Source of the DNA: Pectobacterium carotovorum | GTDB taxonomy: Bacteria; Pseudomonadota; Gammaproteobacteria; Enterobacterales; Enterobacteriaceae | Direction: 5' to 3' | Assembly (NCBI RefSeq): GCF_033898505.1 | Contig: NZ_JAXAFK010000003.1 | Coordinates: 186,001 to 250,000 of the forward strand | Length of the DNA stretch: 64,000 bases | Shown here: in pieces, positions 9,539 to 16,680 of the stretch | Numbering within the stretch: position 1 is the stretch's first letter | How the letters are laid out: each line of letters begins with the position of its first letter | Translations under genes and position numbers: made by a program | Notes under the pieces: model-generated | Seen by the model: only the letters and a program-made list of their open reading frames with translations | What the model was told of the DNA's origin: nothing | Databases searched by the model: none

Positions 9539-9840
9539 GCATCCACCTTTCTTAGCGCTTCAGCCACAACCTCAACAGCAGACGGGCGAGAATCAGCTGG
9601 TTTGTTTTTTGCTTCATCCAGGTAGTTCTGAAGCAGGCGCGTCCGCTTCTCTTCTTCCCGGCGCTTTTTGTTCGCATCAAATCGCCCGTAAATGAACGAC
9701 ACGATTGAAATGATTACGCCGATCGCACCGAACGCGAAATAAATAACGTCCTGCGTTGTCCATCCCAGCGCACCCGCTATGGCGGCAAGCCACGCGAAAA
9801 ATTGGGTAACGATATTCCCCGGTTGTTGGTCCATTCTCAT
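9535..9840 (-). CDS. Phage holin (small, single membrane helix)
   Basis: A 101-residue protein with one clear membrane helix pair zone (FFAWLAAIAGALGW and VIYFAFGAIGVIISIVSFIYG) and a highly charged C-terminus (NKKRREEEKRTR), as in holins. It is directly upstream of, and coupled by ATGA to, the endolysin. The start at 9,840 is set by a strong GGGAGGTGGAG site eight bases ahead; the longer frame to 9,987 runs back through a terminator and is rejected. It controls lysis timing. Confidence 0.82.
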   Translation of the reverse strand: MRMDQQPGNIVTQFFAWLAAIAGALGWTTQDVIYFAFGAIGVIISIVSFIYGRFDANKKRREEEKRTRLLQNYLDEAKNKPADSRPSAVEVVAEALRKVDA

Positions 9841-9881
9841 GTTCTCCACCTCCCGGATGGTCGGCGCTGTGTGAAGGAAAT

Positions 9882-9909
9882 AAAAAAGGCCACGCGGATG
9901 CATAGCCTT
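9882..9909 (-). terminator. Terminator, left copy flanking accessory cassette
   Basis: Reading leftward, AAGGC...GCCTT closes a loop and runs into six T residues. Fifteen bases (AAAAAAGGCCACGCG on the plus strand) and the outer AGCCTT are identical to the terminator at 10,767-10,794; only the seven loop bases differ. Confidence 0.75.
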
Positions 9910-9997
9910 ATGGGGTGCCAGAATCGTCTGGCTGCTTGTCGTCGCGTTTGCTATCGTTAAATCGCCAAAAGTAACCATATCAAACACGAGGAATTAA

Positions 9998-10147
9998 ATG
10001 AGCGAATCAAATAAACCTTCTGGAGAAAGTAAGCCGCAACCAGCACCACAGCCTAAGCCGGCACCACAGCCAGCCGAAAGGAATCTGAGAACGGGTTATA
10101 CATTCGTTGCTGATTCTGCTGAAAACATCAGAAAGAAAAGTAAGTAA
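9998..10147 (+). CDS. Small proline-rich protein, 49 residues, opposite strand
   Basis: An ATG with GAGGAA seven bases ahead opens a 49-residue frame on the strand opposite to all late genes: MSESNKPSGES, then a Pro/Gln/Lys-rich stretch (QPAPQPKPAPQP), then RNLRTGYTFVADSAENIRKK. No membrane segment or known domain. It converges on the membrane-protein gene at 10,128-10,697 and overlaps its 3' end by 20 bases. Its strand and good ribosome site suggest expression from the lysogen, independent of the late operon (inference). No promoter is obvious. Confidence 0.6.
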   Translation: MSESNKPSGESKPQPAPQPKPAPQPAERNLRTGYTFVADSAENIRKKSK

Positions 10148-10697
10148 GCACTGAAATTACAAGTGCACAAACAGGGGTGAGGATTGTAGCGATTCTTACC
10201 CTTTCCAGTTCTCGACCTATTCTGGCGTTCTCTTTTTTACTCATCTCGGCCATTCTAGTTAAATCTGCCAGCCGGTAACGCCTCAAGACGTTCAATGTTG
10301 ATCGTGCTGCTGAAAGTCCTTTCGATTCAAAACCAGAGTAATCATCTTCAGTAAATCCCTTATAACCATCATGATACAGCGCATAGGGTGTCGATGACAC
10401 GAGAGCTCGCGACCTTACAGCGAGGACGCGACGAACAAGATAAGCCGCACACATTGCCCAGTAGACTAAAAAAACAGACATTCCAGCGGTGAGGTAATCC
10501 AAGCCTGTGCGTTGCGTCAACAACAAAAAAGACGAGCCAACACCAGCGATAAGTATGCTCAATAATTTCTGACCGTTTTCCTTATTAAGCGCGTTGGACT
10601 GATGAATTTCCCGGATACAGTCCTCTCCCTGTTTTTCCAGAAAAGCCACGAGATCATCGTCGGCATCCAAAAAATAATCATCAGGTAGGTTTTTCAT
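10128..10697 (-). CDS. Unknown membrane protein, probable phage accessory (moron) gene
   Basis: Not recognised by family. A 189-residue protein: charged N-terminus (about 1-42), two close membrane helices (LLSILIAGVGSSFLLL near 46-61 and LTAGMSVFLVYWAMCAAYLV near 70-90), a 75-residue charged soluble part, and a C-terminal helix (ATILTPVCALVISVLTYF). Two adjacent helices plus a cytoplasmic helical part recall SLATT-like membrane effectors and superinfection-exclusion proteins, but no motif proves it. The start at 10,697 follows GGGGAA; the longer GTG frame to 10,778 begins inside a terminator hairpin. The gene is bracketed by two near-identical terminators. Confidence 0.75.
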   Translation of the reverse strand: MKNLPDDYFLDADDDLVAFLEKQGEDCIREIHQSNALNKENGQKLLSILIAGVGSSFLLLTQRTGLDYLTAGMSVFLVYWAMCAAYLVRRVLAVRSRALVSSTPYALYHDGYKGFTEDDYSGFESKGLSAARSTLNVLRRYRLADLTRMAEMSKKENARIGRELERVRIATILTPVCALVISVLTYFSF

Positions 10698-10766
10698 TTC
10701 TTCCCCATTTGCATATTGCAATGCGTCGAATTTTAGCCGAAAGCTATTAACCGGAATACTGTGACG

Positions 10767-10794
10767 AAAAAAGGCCACGCGTTAGCGCAGCCTT
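10767..10794 (-). terminator. Terminator, right copy flanking accessory cassette
   Basis: Leftward hairpin AAGGC...GCCTT with six T residues, just downstream of hicB. It matches the copy at 9,882-9,909 at all but the seven loop positions, so the two form direct repeats 885 bp apart. Confidence 0.75.
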
Positions 10795-10819
10795 GAGTGA
10801 TTATTTTGAGGGTGGCAAG

Positions 10820-11227
10820 TTAAGCGACCACCAGTTCCAAGCGCAATCCCATTGCAGAGATCGCCTTTTGAATTGTGTCTATTTTCGTTGAGTGATGCAG
10901 ATCAAACAGTCGGGTTACCTCCTGTTTTTTTACACCCATGCGTGACGCCAGCTCAACCTGAGTTAAGCCGGAATCAACAAACGCATTCAGCATTAAAACC
11001 TTAGCAGCAATGCTGGCCGGAACCTCTACGCAATCACCCGTTATGTTACCTGGTGCCGGAATACGCTGGTTATCCTCGAAATAAAACTCGAAGGCTGTAA
11101 CCAGCGCATCCAGCGCCTCTTTTAACGCGTCTTCCCGCGTATCCCCTTGCGTCAGGGCTTCCGGTATATCAGGAAACGACACAACGTAGCCGCCTGAATC
11201 CGGGTCTAAATTTACTGGATATCGCAT
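10820..11227 (-). CDS. hicB: HicB antitoxin
   Basis: A 135-residue antitoxin. Residues 1-65 form the partially degraded RNase-H-like fold of HicB (MRYPVNLDPDSGGYVVSFPD, then EALDALVTAFEFYFEDN). Residues about 85-130 are a helix-turn-helix (FVDSGLTQVELASRMGVKK) that would bind the operon promoter. It neutralises HicA. It follows hicA with a 49-bp gap holding a small hairpin (AACCAGCCC...GGGCTGGTT). The pair lies in the prophage late region but has its own promoter. Confidence 0.92.
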   Translation of the reverse strand: MRYPVNLDPDSGGYVVSFPDIPEALTQGDTREDALKEALDALVTAFEFYFEDNQRIPAPGNITGDCVEVPASIAAKVLMLNAFVDSGLTQVELASRMGVKKQEVTRLFDLHHSTKIDTIQKAISAMGLRLELVVA

Positions 11228-11276
11228 ATCGTTATGATGAATCTCTGCGAGTAACCAGCCCCGAAGGGCTGGTTTG

Positions 11277-11453
11277 TTATTTCAGGCCAAGCTGTTTCAG
11301 TATGGCCTTTCGCAGTGGTTCTTTTATCTCAGCGCTCGGGTGCCTCGGCATTACACTTCGGTTCCCGTTGTATCTCAGCTTCAAATGGTTTGTACCGTTT
11401 GAAACCTCAACCCCCTGAGATTCAAGCCACCGCCTGAACTCGCTTTGCTTCAC
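11277..11453 (-). CDS. hicA: HicA toxin (mRNA interferase)
   Basis: A 58-residue protein starting with GTG, four bases after GGAGG. It has the short dsRBD-like HicA fold: an N-terminal helix (MKQSEFRRWLESQGV), the strand pair with the catalytic His in TNHLKLRY, the MPRHPSAEI motif and a last helix ending LKQLGLK. HicA cleaves translated mRNAs; free toxin stops growth. It is the first gene of the pair, as in typical hicAB. It serves as a prophage addiction or anti-phage module (inference). Confidence 0.92.
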   Translation of the reverse strand: MKQSEFRRWLESQGVEVSNGTNHLKLRYNGNRSVMPRHPSAEIKEPLRKAILKQLGLK

Positions 11454-11482
11454 CACTCCTCCAATCTGTTGAACATGGAATT

Positions 11483-11511
11483 ATAGTAAACATTTTTGAT
11501 TACCATGTCAA
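11483..11511 (-). promoter_or_regulatory. hicAB sigma-70 promoter
   Basis: On the minus strand, TTGACA (11,511-11,506) and TACTAT (11,488-11,483) are separated by 17 bases. The hicA start is 30 bases beyond the -10. Confidence 0.85.
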
Positions 11512-11524
11512 CATTTTTGATTAC
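11490..11524. promoter_or_regulatory. Direct-repeat operator over the hicAB promoter
   Basis: The 14-base sequence ACATTTTTGATTAC occurs at 11,490-11,503 and again at 11,511-11,524, 21 bases apart (two helical turns), covering the -35 and the spacer. This fits a HicB operator for autorepression. The second copy overlaps the stop of the upstream methylase gene. Confidence 0.7.
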
Positions 11525-12555
11525 TTTATGCGGTGTAAATCTATCTGCTCACCCAGCCACTTAATGATCGGAACCGCCATAGAATTTCCCAGCGCGTGGT
11601 AACGTCGCGTCATTGATGTACCACCAAGATCAGTGTAGCCAACAGGAAACCCCTGTAACCGTTCGCATTCAGTAGGGGTGAGCCTGCGAACCCTGACAGG
11701 GTTCGTTTCTGTAATCAGACCGCCGAGCATCGCCATATCCTGTGATGACGTTCCGGTGTAGTTGGCCACCAGCGTTCCTGTGTAGCGCGGGATCGCGTCT
11801 ATGCAGTAGGTTTTGAATTCTCTTTCAATGCCTGAATTAGCGCCTGATTCGGATTTTTTCGGCGCTCCATAATAGTTTTTAGAGCGCGGGCGCACTGGCT
11901 GGGACTCAAATAAAGCGGCTCCGGGATCGAAGTCTGGTCGAGCGCTTGCAATAACAAACACTCGCTTACGCTGCTGGGCGACTCCGAAAAATTTAGCATC
12001 GAGAACTCGCCAAGCAACGGTGCGCGATGGTCCAGACACAATACCAGCGTTCGGCCATCTTCCCCTTGCTGGCTGTAATGCGCTACTTTCTCCGGCCAGC
12101 GCGCCGAGAAAGCAACCGAATGCGTTGTCTGCACTGTTTAATACCCCTGTTACGTTTTCCCAAACAATAATTGATTCCGGCTTATTTTCGCCCTTTCGCA
12201 CGTTGTCTATTGCGTCGGCAATATCAACAAATGCCAGCGTTAACTGTCCTCGCGGATCGCTTAAACCCTCTCGTCTACCCGACACGCTGAACGCCTGGCA
12301 CGGCGTACCACCGATTAAAATATCTGGTGCTGCTATCTGTCCCGATCGTAATAACGATGGGGCGTTAAGCATATTGCCAATGTTATTCACGCTGGGATAT
12401 CGCGTATTCAATAACTTGCATGGGAATGGTTCAATTTCGCTGAACCACGCAGGGTGCCAACCCAAACCTTTCCACGCAACGCTGGCAGCTTCAATGCCTG
12501 AACATACCGATCCGTAGAATAGCGGGGGTTTTTGGTCTTTTATCAAACTGGTCAT
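11521..12555 (-). CDS. Phage C5-cytosine DNA methyltransferase
   Basis: A 344-residue Dcm-type enzyme. Motif I: YGSVCSGIEAASVAWKGLGW; motif IV with the catalytic Cys: GGTPCQAFS (about 83-91); motif VI: WENV; motif VIII: QQRKRVFVIA; motifs IX-X: RRLTPTECERLQGFP and GNSMAVP. It methylates C5 of cytosine at an unknown site. No endonuclease gene is adjacent, so it is a solitary methylase, the first gene after the PR'-tR' module, and would be made late to mark progeny DNA against restriction. Confidence 0.93.
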   Translation of the reverse strand: MTSLIKDQKPPLFYGSVCSGIEAASVAWKGLGWHPAWFSEIEPFPCKLLNTRYPSVNNIGNMLNAPSLLRSGQIAAPDILIGGTPCQAFSVSGRREGLSDPRGQLTLAFVDIADAIDNVRKGENKPESIIVWENVTGVLNSADNAFGCFLGALAGESSALQPARGRWPNAGIVSGPSRTVAWRVLDAKFFGVAQQRKRVFVIASARPDFDPGAALFESQPVRPRSKNYYGAPKKSESGANSGIEREFKTYCIDAIPRYTGTLVANYTGTSSQDMAMLGGLITETNPVRVRRLTPTECERLQGFPVGYTDLGGTSMTRRYHALGNSMAVPIIKWLGEQIDLHRIK

Positions 12556-12689
12556 ATATACAGTATTCCGATAGCATTGGCCCGTCTGGCTAGACGATTG
12601 GGCCTCGGTTTACTTCATGACCTAGTGCATGGGTAAATGATCGCTGGCAGTCTGACCACTGTTAGTGATCGCCCATTTCCTGAAGATAG

Positions 12690-12721
12690 AAAAAAGAAAA
12701 CCCCGCCGAATGGCAGGGTTT
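12690..12721 (-). terminator. tR'-like terminator after Q
   Basis: Leftward stem AACCCTGCC/GGCGGGGTT with a four-base loop, followed by TTCTTTTTT. It lies 35-60 bases beyond the predicted start of the promoter at 12,763-12,792 and ahead of all late genes, the place of the terminator overridden by Q in lambdoid phages. Confidence 0.8.
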
Positions 12722-12762
12722 GATGATTCAGTGTGCTTTACGCGGAGTAATCCACTATTTGA

Positions 12763-12792
12763 ATGATACACACCATTTTCGGACAAAATCAA
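12763..12792 (-). promoter_or_regulatory. Candidate late promoter PR'
   Basis: Minus-strand TTGATT and TATCAT are 18 bases apart, directly past the Q stop codon at 12,800. Position and the close terminator downstream match a Q-dependent late promoter. Confidence 0.55.
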
Positions 12793-12799
12793 GTGCTTT

Positions 12800-13579
12800 T
12801 TATTCTGTCATCTTTTTGAATGCAATATCAGCTCGCCCCTCTTCTCTGTCGCACTTGTCCACCAGCTTTTCAAAAAAAGGCTTCCAGTTCCGGTTCCATG
12901 TCCTCTCTTGCAGATCAGGCAGTAGAGCGGAGATAGCTCGATATGCGGCCGATCCTGGTTGCCTCCTGTACCCACGCCCAGCGCAACGATCGCACCCCTT
13001 GTAAACAGGAGCGCCCTGACGCTTCGACTCGTCCATGTCGCGTATCTTCCCAGTACCGTTACACCTGCAACGCGCCAGCCTGACGCCCTTTCCGTCACAA
13101 TGTTTGCATTTCTCGGTCACAACCTCGACAGCTTTTCTCTCCGGTATTTTCTCCTCACCGTCCGCGCCAACATATCCGGGGTATTTGACAACTTCACGGG
13201 AGGATTGAATAAGCCCCTTACCTTCGCAGTTAGGGCATTTAATGCTGGTGGACGCAGATCGGGAATACTCCTCAAACGCCAATCCCGATAGAATCACCAT
13301 GCAACGCCCTAGCTTGCCGCCAGCGGCTTTTGTTACCAGTTTCGGTGCGGTGCGTTTCGCGTATTGCGTTAGTTCTGCAATGGCTCGTTCTTTATCCTCT
13401 TCACTAATCCCTGCCCTGCCTAACAATGCTGATACACCAAACCCCGCCTTAGACTGGCATAGGCCAATAGCCCCCATCATGTCGGTGCCTGTTAACGCAT
13501 CCGAGCTGGTGTTCCGTGATGTGTCCGTAATCTGCTGGGATTTAGGGCTGAAATATTTTAAGGCTGATTCAATACGCAT
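12800..13579 (-). CDS. Phage antitermination protein Q
   Basis: A 259-residue late-gene antiterminator of the phage 82 Q type. Its C-terminal half holds four DnaJ-like zinc motifs: CPNCEGKG, CKHCDGKG, CRCNGTGK and CDRCAGRG (about residues 120-205). Q joins RNA polymerase paused at the late promoter and makes it ignore terminators. The start at 13,579 (MRIESALKYF) overlaps the previous stop as TAATG and is preferred to the in-frame start nine bases earlier. The PR'-tR' pair lies just downstream, as expected. Confidence 0.9.
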   Translation of the reverse strand: MRIESALKYFSPKSQQITDTSRNTSSDALTGTDMMGAIGLCQSKAGFGVSALLGRAGISEEDKERAIAELTQYAKRTAPKLVTKAAGGKLGRCMVILSGLAFEEYSRSASTSIKCPNCEGKGLIQSSREVVKYPGYVGADGEEKIPERKAVEVVTEKCKHCDGKGVRLARCRCNGTGKIRDMDESKRQGAPVYKGCDRCAGRGYRRQPGSAAYRAISALLPDLQERTWNRNWKPFFEKLVDKCDREEGRADIAFKKMTE

Positions 13580-14436
13580 TAGCCACACTCCCCCACCAGA
13601 TTTAAAATGATGTTATCTGTCTTCTCGCCCAGATCGTTTAGGCTTTCGTTTTCCAGTACCCATCTGCAAACATCTACAGCCTCACATCGAGATACCGGCT
13701 TAATGGTTGCCAATCGCTCCCGCAAGTAGTCCTCCCTGTCTCCTATATGATCGCGATCGCTATCACCGTATTCATACCCCAACTCTTTGGCGGCGCTATC
13801 ACGCATCCAGTAAAGCCAGCCCCAATACTGAAACTCGCGCACCACATCAGACAGCGTTTCCGGCTCTGGTAGTTGCCCCCTGAAACCCTTTGACATGGCG
13901 TACCGCTGTTCGGCAACCTCAAAGACTCGTTTTCCGTACATGCACTTGTCTTTGATCTCTTTTTCCGTCCACCCCCAGCACGTTGAATAAACATCAGCCA
14001 TTTCACCAGAGAGCATTCTTTTTTCGGCTTCAGTGTCTTCCAGTGCGGTTTCGTAGTCGCCAAAAACAGCCCGTACCTCTGAGGCTTTGCTGATTCCCTG
14101 CCTTGCCCTGTTGATGTATCCCTGAGGGTTATCCATAAGAAACGTACCAAGGGCGGCTTGCATCGGGTCAGCACCGGATTTGATTAGATAATCCGAATAG
14201 TGCCGTTGAGCATCCTTAGGGGTTATCTTCAGCTTTTTTAGCGCTTCTTCTGCTGCTGGTAAATGTGCTGGTTCATTCAGCTTGATGACTTCCAGCACCC
14301 ACAAGTAAGCATCGGTTTGTTTATGGCCCGTAATCGCTCGCTGGGGTGGTAGCGGCTTCGTTGTCGCCATCTCCGTACCGTGTGACTGTGACGGGATGGT
14401 AAAAAGTGTTTTATGTTCTTGGTTATCAGTACGCAT
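13579..14436 (-). CDS. Unknown phage protein between helicase and Q
   Basis: Not recognised. A 285-residue soluble protein starting MRTDNQEHKTLF, with a GGGAG site five bases ahead of the ATG at 14,436; the longer frame to 14,523 lies inside the helicase gene and is rejected. It has helical segments rich in charged and aromatic residues (FQYWGWLYWMRDSAAKELG). It overlaps the helicase by 11 bases and Q by one base, so it is translated with the replication block; a role in replication or its control is possible but not shown. Confidence 0.75.
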   Translation of the reverse strand: MRTDNQEHKTLFTIPSQSHGTEMATTKPLPPQRAITGHKQTDAYLWVLEVIKLNEPAHLPAAEEALKKLKITPKDAQRHYSDYLIKSGADPMQAALGTFLMDNPQGYINRARQGISKASEVRAVFGDYETALEDTEAEKRMLSGEMADVYSTCWGWTEKEIKDKCMYGKRVFEVAEQRYAMSKGFRGQLPEPETLSDVVREFQYWGWLYWMRDSAAKELGYEYGDSDRDHIGDREDYLRERLATIKPVSRCEAVDVCRWVLENESLNDLGEKTDNIILNLVGECG

Positions 14437-15814
14437 TGTCACTCCCGTTGCGATAGCTTTTTTTGTATGGGCGAGATCTTCCGGCCTGCTGAACTTCAGG
14501 GGTGGAAAGTTTTTTCGCCTCATCCTGGTTGATCGGGAAAAAATGCCCGTTGAAGAAACGGCGATACACCGTACCTAGTGGGCCATTTCTGTTTTTAGTA
14601 ATGTTTATTTCGGCAACCCCTTTAGCGGGTGAGTCGGGGTTATAAACTTCGTCGCGGTACAGCATCATGATGACGTCAGCATCTGCCTCTATCTCCCCTG
14701 AGTTCTTCATATCAGCGTTAACTGGGCGTTTGTTTACTCTGGATTCCACGCTTCTTGATAGCTGACTCAGGGCAATGACGGGCGTACGCTGCGTCTTTGC
14801 AATCCGCTTCAACCCCTTTGATACGTCACCTATTTCAAGGTCGTAACGTTTGCTGCCCTCTGTTTTAATCAGGCCGAGATAGTCAACGATAACCAGTACC
14901 GTTTCCGGGTGGGCTATTTTGTGTGCTGCCGAAATGCTCTCTATTTCCGTAACAGTCAGTTCCGAAGCATCAATGATCCAGATAGGGCGGCCTGTCATCT
15001 GACCTATACCCCGAGATATCCGCGCCCAGCTCTCATCATCAAGGTGTTCAGGTGCTCTCAGTTTGGATACGGGCAATCCACCAGCCGCAGAAACCATGCG
15101 GTCTGTTATCTGGTCATCAGACATTTCCATGCTGAACAGCAGAACGCCGCCGCCTTTAGCGCTGACGCTATCGGTGATATCAAGCACAGATTCCGTTTTC
15201 CCCATCGATGGCCGCGCGGCGATGAAAATCAGATCGGTGGGGTCGAATCCGCCAGTAAGCAAATCCAGATCCTCAATACCGGTTAGCAATGATCGCCCGT
15301 CGCTCTCTCCGGCCATTTTGGCATCCAGGCGATCGACAACGCGGGGCAGCAGCTCGTCAATGTGAATCGGGCTAATAGTGCCTGAGTTAAAACTGAGTGC
15401 CGCAATCACACCCTTTGCATCATTGACCGCTCTCACTGCCTCTTCCGGCGTTCTCGCTCCCCCGATAATCTTCTGTGCATTGCTTAAGGCGTCTTCCGCT
15501 TCCCGAATGGCCGCATTGCGCAACAGTGAATCTGCATACGGCTTCAACATTGCCGTTCCTTGCGCGCTTCTTCCGGTTTCGATAATGATTGCTGAATAGG
15601 TCGGCATGGCATCACTCAGCAAAACAGGGTCAATCACTCCGGTTGTTTTTGCCTGCTGGCGTACCCCTCTGTAAATTTCACGAAGCTGAAGCGAAGCAAA
15701 CGCCCCCTCAGGCACTCGGTTGATAATCTCCAAAACTTCACTATCCAATCCGCGCAGGAACAGGCAGCCAATAAAAGCGCTTTCGATATCGTAATTTCTC
15801 CAGAAAGACGTCAT
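14426..15814 (-). CDS. Phage replicative DNA helicase, DnaB-like
   Basis: A 462-residue RecA-fold helicase. An N-terminal DnaB-like helical domain (about 1-100) precedes the ATPase core with Walker A ARPSMGKTES (about 207), Walker B TVLVIVDYLGLI, and the motifs VIALSQLSRSVE and DADVIMMLYRDEVY. It would unwind DNA at the phage origin. It differs strongly from the chromosomal DnaB at 29,848-31,254, so it is a phage gene and not a duplication. It is coupled to the upstream loader gene by an ATGA overlap. Confidence 0.92.
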   Translation of the reverse strand: MTSFWRNYDIESAFIGCLFLRGLDSEVLEIINRVPEGAFASLQLREIYRGVRQQAKTTGVIDPVLLSDAMPTYSAIIIETGRSAQGTAMLKPYADSLLRNAAIREAEDALSNAQKIIGGARTPEEAVRAVNDAKGVIAALSFNSGTISPIHIDELLPRVVDRLDAKMAGESDGRSLLTGIEDLDLLTGGFDPTDLIFIAARPSMGKTESVLDITDSVSAKGGGVLLFSMEMSDDQITDRMVSAAGGLPVSKLRAPEHLDDESWARISRGIGQMTGRPIWIIDASELTVTEIESISAAHKIAHPETVLVIVDYLGLIKTEGSKRYDLEIGDVSKGLKRIAKTQRTPVIALSQLSRSVESRVNKRPVNADMKNSGEIEADADVIMMLYRDEVYNPDSPAKGVAEINITKNRNGPLGTVYRRFFNGHFFPINQDEAKKLSTPEVQQAGRSRPYKKSYRNGSDNAY

Positions 15815-16680
15815 TCAGTCACCACGCCTTTCTGTGTTCTGTAGCTGTTCCAATCAAACACCAGTACGGCGCCGTCACTCTCGCTCATGCGATCGGTCAG
15901 ACGTTCGCCGATGGCCTCTGAGATTTGCGCCGGCGTCAGGTTGCTGATCAGCACAGTCGGCATCATGTTTTCATATCGCGTGTTGATGATGTCGAACAGC
16001 ACCACCTGTTCAGCATTGGTGCCGTACTGCACGCCCACCTCATCGATAATCAGCAGGTCACAGCCGGTATACATCCCGATCAGCTCGTCCTCGGTAAAGT
16101 CGCCGCTGCGCGACCATGCGCGTTTGAAAGCGCGGATCATCCGCATGACGGACGTGAGTAACACATTGGCGCGATGCTGGCGGATAAGCGTCTTTGCCAG
16201 TGCGATCGCCAGATGGTTTTTCCCTGTTCCTGGCTTCCCGCAAAGAACTAACCCGGTTCCAGCCTCTAACATGCTCGGCCATGACTTGGCATAAGCGCTC
16301 ACGATGCTGGCCACTTCTTCCGCCTTAGGCGTAACAGGGTGGAAATTGGAGAATTCGCAATGTTCGAACCGCGGCGGGATGCGTACAGCCTCCAGCAACG
16401 AGGATGTAACAGCACGGGAGTAATCACGTTCGGCATTGTCGATTTCAGCACGCACGCAGGCGGGGCAATCCGATAATTTATCAAGTGCGCGACCGCGAAT
16501 CTCAACAGAGGCACGATAGCCGGTATAGCCGCCGTGCGTCGGGCAGTGCCCGTTCTCCATGGTAACCTGCTGGTAAATCTCATTAGGGCCAGTTAGTCGC
16601 CCTTCCCCCAACGCTTCAGCGTGGCGCAGATCAGCGATCTGGTTTTCGAGTTTTTTGATGGTTTCGCTATACGCGCTCAT
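15811..16680 (-). CDS. DnaC-like helicase loader ATPase
   Basis: A 289-residue AAA+ protein. The N-terminus is a coiled coil (SAYSETIKKLENQIADLRHA) followed by a Cys/His zinc-binding region (GHCPTHGGYTGY, DCPACVRAE). Walker A is CGKPGTGKNHLA (about 147-158), Walker B DLLIIDEVG. This is the DnaC/IstB type that loads replicative helicases. It lies directly ahead of the phage helicase, which is its likely partner. It overlaps both neighbours by four bases (ATGA). Confidence 0.9.
   Translation of the reverse strand: MSAYSETIKKLENQIADLRHAEALGEGRLTGPNEIYQQVTMENGHCPTHGGYTGYRASVEIRGRALDKLSDCPACVRAEIDNAERDYSRAVTSSLLEAVRIPPRFEHCEFSNFHPVTPKAEEVASIVSAYAKSWPSMLEAGTGLVLCGKPGTGKNHLAIALAKTLIRQHRANVLLTSVMRMIRAFKRAWSRSGDFTEDELIGMYTGCDLLIIDEVGVQYGTNAEQVVLFDIINTRYENMMPTVLISNLTPAQISEAIGERLTDRMSESDGAVLVFDWNSYRTQKGVVTE

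Noticed and set aside
9841..9987. N-terminal extension of the holin frame
   Set aside because: It would read through a terminator; a strong ribosome site supports the start at 9,840.
10698..10778. N-terminal extension of the cassette membrane protein
   Set aside because: The GTG lies within the terminator hairpin; the ATG at 10,697 has its own ribosome site.
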